From Saccoglossus kowalevskii (lineage: Eukaryota; Hemichordata; Enteropneusta; Harrimaniidae): DNA of 20,329 nt. The stretch covers positions 184,890 to 205,218 of the forward strand of contig NW_003151753.1 in the NCBI RefSeq assembly GCF_000003605.2, given 5' to 3'. Made by a program: the position numbers and the translations under genes. The notes beneath the pieces are model-generated. The model did not search any database, was not told the origin of the DNA, and saw nothing but the letters and a program-made list of their open reading frames with translations. Shown in pieces: positions 19,604-20,329 of the stretch (positions within the stretch are counted from its first letter, which is position 1; the number at the start of each line of letters is the position of its first letter).

Positions 19604-20329
19604 TTTGATGCACTCCATTAGCACTGCTATTGCTCATCTTATTGATAGCTGTAAAAATCGTAATACATCATCTGCTGACTCAATTTTTTCCCCACTCATT
19701 TTGGCTATCCGTGAATCTGTGCTTAAATGCATTGCAGACATAAGATGGGGTTACCCTGACAATTATAAATATAAAAATTTATTACCCACGGCATGTAATA
19801 AAAAATTCATAAATTTTACAATATTTTTCACTATATCAGTAATATAAAGTCAATGATTTATTATTTCGAATGCGACAATAATATAACGAACCAACGTTCA
19901 AATGTCAGGTTGTCGGCTGAACTCGACCAACATATTACCCGGTACATCAGAAAAATGCTTACAGACATCGTGATATCACTGCAATAAAGTTACAATACAA
20001 AATATAATTTTTCGCTCTGATTTTCATTGTAGATAACAGAATATAGTAATAAAAGATGTTTTTCTATAGCATTGTACGTCTCACTATTGACAGGTAGGTT
20101 TATACAATGCTACCAGTGCTGGAACGACAGCTTAGTCAATGAATAGTAAAATTTTAATGTGTTAGTATTGAGTCTTGTATTCTTTTGCAGTGCATTGTTT
20201 TTATAAAAAAAGCGAAATATTGATCACAAAAATATGCTGACATTCATATCTGGCGCAGACTGAAAACTGATATGGTTCCTGCGATCGTGATACACAGATT
20301 ACAGACAACAGCTGGTATCCAATTGACTT
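19604..20329. other. AT-rich non-coding DNA to the right edge
   Basis: The frame continuing from the microsatellite to 19847 matches nothing I know. I see no RNA gene or repeat beyond it. Confidence 0.5.

Noticed and set aside
19545-19847. 100-codon frame on the plus strand
   Set aside because: It starts at TTG, runs through the (CACTC)n microsatellite and has no known domain.

Overview
The window looks like nuclear DNA of an animal, most likely a marine invertebrate; I cannot name the species. It is AT-rich (about one third G+C by eye) and has no operons, no bacterial-type gene packing and no long complete ORFs. It holds a tRNA-derived SINE, a Penelope-like retroelement relic, a TTAA-type MITE candidate and a dispersed repeat built on an AAATGGCCGCC core. 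That set is typical of molluscs, brachiopods, lancelets and hemichordates. I see no host gene with recognisable exons. Most of the window is intergenic or intronic DNA with decayed mobile elements.

Layout: (1) 1-960 is a CpG- and GC-richer block. Its minus strand carries a frame open from 512 off the left edge (at least 170 codons), with a Cys/His/Trp-rich module like the N-terminus of some animal retroelement ORF1/Gag proteins. A promoter-like stretch lies behind it. (2) 960-7.3 kb is AT-rich non-coding DNA with a MITE-like element (2626-2851) and the first of four copies of a hairpin-ended repeat (3299-3818). (3) 7.3-15.4 kb is non-coding DNA with a second copy (about 9000-9481), a complete SINE with target-site duplications (10427-10689), a second tRNA-like head (12795-12893, minus), a weaker TTAA element (14614-14773), and all eleven TACATGTA palindromes I found. 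(4) 15.2-15.9 kb is the third, longest copy of the hairpin repeat. (5) 17.4-19.2 kb has a small palindrome cluster and then a broken Penelope-like reverse transcriptase pseudogene (18281-19172, plus). (6) 19195-19341 is a fourth, 5'-truncated copy of the hairpin repeat. The rest holds a (CACTC)n microsatellite and unassigned DNA.

The most interesting signal is the hairpin-ended repeat. Four copies lie in the same orientation. Three have tandem units of about 108-164 bp, followed in the best copy by a 12-bp minisatellite and then a two-storey hairpin ending in ACTA. The inner stem has changed in a paired way between copies (TTCGGAC/GTCCGAA, TTCGAAC/GTTCGAA, TTTCAGA/TCTGAAA). The plan (tandem core, microsatellite, 3' stem-loop) recalls non-autonomous Helentron-type elements, but that assignment is an inference.
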